From: a virus
Strand: one strand, 5' to 3'
Virus record (IMG/VR): IMGVR_UViG_3300027996_000034
Coordinates: 1 to 60,501 of that record
DNA length: 60,501 nucleotides
Under the pieces are notes generated by a model. That model saw nothing but the letters and a program-made list of their open reading frames with translations, did no database searches and was not told where the DNA came from. Position numbers and translations under genes: made by a program. Shown one piece after another: positions 59,573-60,501 of the stretch. Numbering within the stretch: position 1 is the first letter of the stretch; every line of letters begins with the position of its first letter.

Positions 59573-60501
59573 TTATGTACATGTACAATCATTGTATGAT
59601 AGACCTGAATATGTTTTTGGGAAAGTTAACGAAAGTGTATCATCTATCACATATTGTTTACCGGCAAATACTGGAGTAACACTTACTAATTGATAACACG
59701 ATGCACCTACTTTGAAATATTTAGAATAGTTTCTGCTTTTCAAATCTCCTCTAATTGCAATTAATGCACCATCCAAACATCTAGAGATATTAGTAAACAT
59801 TTCCACTTGGCCTCCCTGTGGCACAATATTCATACCACCTTCACCGCCTTTAACTAATTCATGCATATCTGTTACTTCATCAGATGGAATATCTGATGCA
59901 TTCTTTAAAGATTCTTTTGCTGGAGCCGATATTATTTGTTTGTTAGGATCAGTTAATTCGTCTTTCATTAAAGCATTATCTTTTGCATCAGCTTTTGCCT
60001 TTTCTTCTTTCTGTTCCTCTTTTGCCTTTTCTTCTTTATGTTCCTCTTTTGCCTTTTCTTCCTTAGGATCGTCTTTTGGCTCTTCTTTTGGATCGTATTT
60101 TGGCTCTTCTGGCATATCAGGTATTTCTGCACCAATTTCTTCTAAATCTGACATAACATCTTCAAGATCGTTCACCAAATCATTATATATTGCATGTGCT
60201 TCGTAATCTTTTGGATCCATTCCTTTAGAGTATTCTCTTTGAAATACAGCCAATGCTTGATGTGCAGCGATATATTCATTTTGTAAAGCTTCAACATCTC
60301 CGACTGGAGGGCCTTTAGGCTCCTCTTTTGGATCTTCCTTAGGATCGCCTTTAGGCTCCTCTTTTGGATCTTCCTTAGGATCGTCTTTAGGCTCCTCTTT
60401 TGGATCTTCCTTAGGATCGTCTTTAGGCTCCTCTTTTGGATCTTCCTTAGGATCGTCTTTTGGCTCCTCTTTTGGATCTTCTTTGCTCTTTGAACGAGCT
60501 T
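59573..60501 (-). CDS. Acidic repeat protein, 5' end outside window
   Basis: The frame is open to the window edge, so at least 308 residues are seen; no start is visible (a TTG at 60253 is internal). The visible N-terminal part is about five copies of a 12-residue repeat (EDPKEEPKDDPK), then a helical stretch (QNEYIAAHQALAVFQREY), more KEEKAKEE repeats, and a C-terminal beta-rich domain of about 80 residues (NISRCLDGALIAIRGDL ... SYNDCTCT). Charge-repeat linkers of this kind occur in head-associated proteins. Function unknown. Confidence 0.6.
   Translation of the reverse strand, partial: ARSKSKEDPKEEPKDDPKEDPKEEPKDDPKEDPKEEPKDDPKEDPKEEPKGDPKEDPKEEPKGPPVGDVEALQNEYIAAHQALAVFQREYSKGMDPKDYEAHAIYNDLVNDLEDVMSDLEEIGAEIPDMPEEPKYDPKEEPKDDPKEEKAKEEHKEEKAKEEQKEEKAKADAKDNALMKDELTDPNKQIISAPAKESLKNASDIPSDEVTDMHELVKGGEGGMNIVPQGGQVEMFTNISRCLDGALIAIRGDLKSRNYSKYFKVGASCYQLVSVTPVFAGKQYVIDDTLSLTFPKTYSGLSYNDCTCT
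60312..60490 (-). repeat. 36-bp tandem coding repeat, about five copies
   Basis: Copies start about 60312, 60348, 60384, 60420 and 60456 and differ at one or two bases. Each encodes a variant of KEDPKEEPKDDP. It continues toward the window edge. Confidence 0.85.

Noticed and set aside
60312-60490. 36-bp repeats as a possible CRISPR array
   Set aside because: Copies are contiguous, without unique spacers, and translate in frame to a charged peptide repeat.
1-60501. tRNA genes and integrase or attachment sites
   Set aside because: I saw no cloverleaf-like segment in the short intergenic gaps and no integrase or repressor pair; absence is by eye only and a tRNA scan would be decisive.

Overview
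The window is about 60 kb of a strictly virulent, T4-like contractile-tailed phage (myophage) genome. The tail sheath, tube, portal, major capsid protein, prohead protease, both terminase subunits, head-completion nuclease, gp46/gp47, gp41 helicase, UvsX, sliding clamp, gp44 clamp loader, RNase H and gp43 polymerase can all be recognised from their motifs. Every supported gene is on the minus strand, so transcription runs from high to low coordinates. Base composition is AT-rich, stops are mostly TAA and genes are packed with 1-20 nt overlaps. A fused DAHP synthase/chorismate mutase of the type known from Bacteroidetes points to a Bacteroidetes (probably flavobacterial) host; that assignment is inference.

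Layout from high to low coordinates. (1) 60501-54247: acidic repeat protein, internal head proteins, a nucleotidyltransferase fusion and a long polyprotein rich in prohead-protease sites. (2) 54182-39827: nucleotide and replication block: dUTPase, Zn-finger protein, N-terminal half of a split DNA polymerase, B12-dependent ribonucleotide reductase, a U32-family Fe-S protein plus DAHP synthase/chorismate mutase, sliding clamp, C-terminal half of the polymerase, UvsX, gp41, gp47 and gp46. (3) 39797-22921: gp15-like tail terminator, internal head polyprotein, methyltransferase, gp55-like late sigma factor, gp4, portal, fused protease-scaffold, capsid protein, a coiled-coil internal protein and a RimK ligase-retropepsin fusion. 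(4) 22879-18491: small early proteins, clamp loader and RNase H. (5) 18504-2915: TM-GAF and holin-like proteins, structural protein, terminases, sheath, tube, tail assembly chaperone with a likely +1 frameshift, and tape measure. (6) 2840-1: small proteins, a degenerate phosphoesterase, an ECF-type sigma factor and a PD-(D/E)XK nuclease.

Two promoter languages can be read by eye. Replication genes and the gp55 gene are preceded by TTGAAA-N19-TATAAT with an exact 19-bp spacer. Structural genes are preceded, about 15-35 bp before the start codon, by GATATATAA-like boxes resembling T4 late promoters. The phage encodes two sigma-like proteins, a gp55 homologue and an ECF-type factor, which could serve them.

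The most unusual content: (a) a two-gene U32 + DAHP synthase/chorismate mutase cassette flanked by identical 32-bp promoter repeats. Chorismate mutase makes prephenate, and prephenate is the hydroxyl donor used by U32-family RNA hydroxylases. (b) Several enzymes (RimK-retropepsin fusion, methyltransferase, nucleotidyltransferase fusion) carry T4-like capsid-targeting N-termini or prohead cleavage sites, suggesting they are packaged and injected. (c) DNA polymerase is split in two with about 4.8 kb of genes between the halves.
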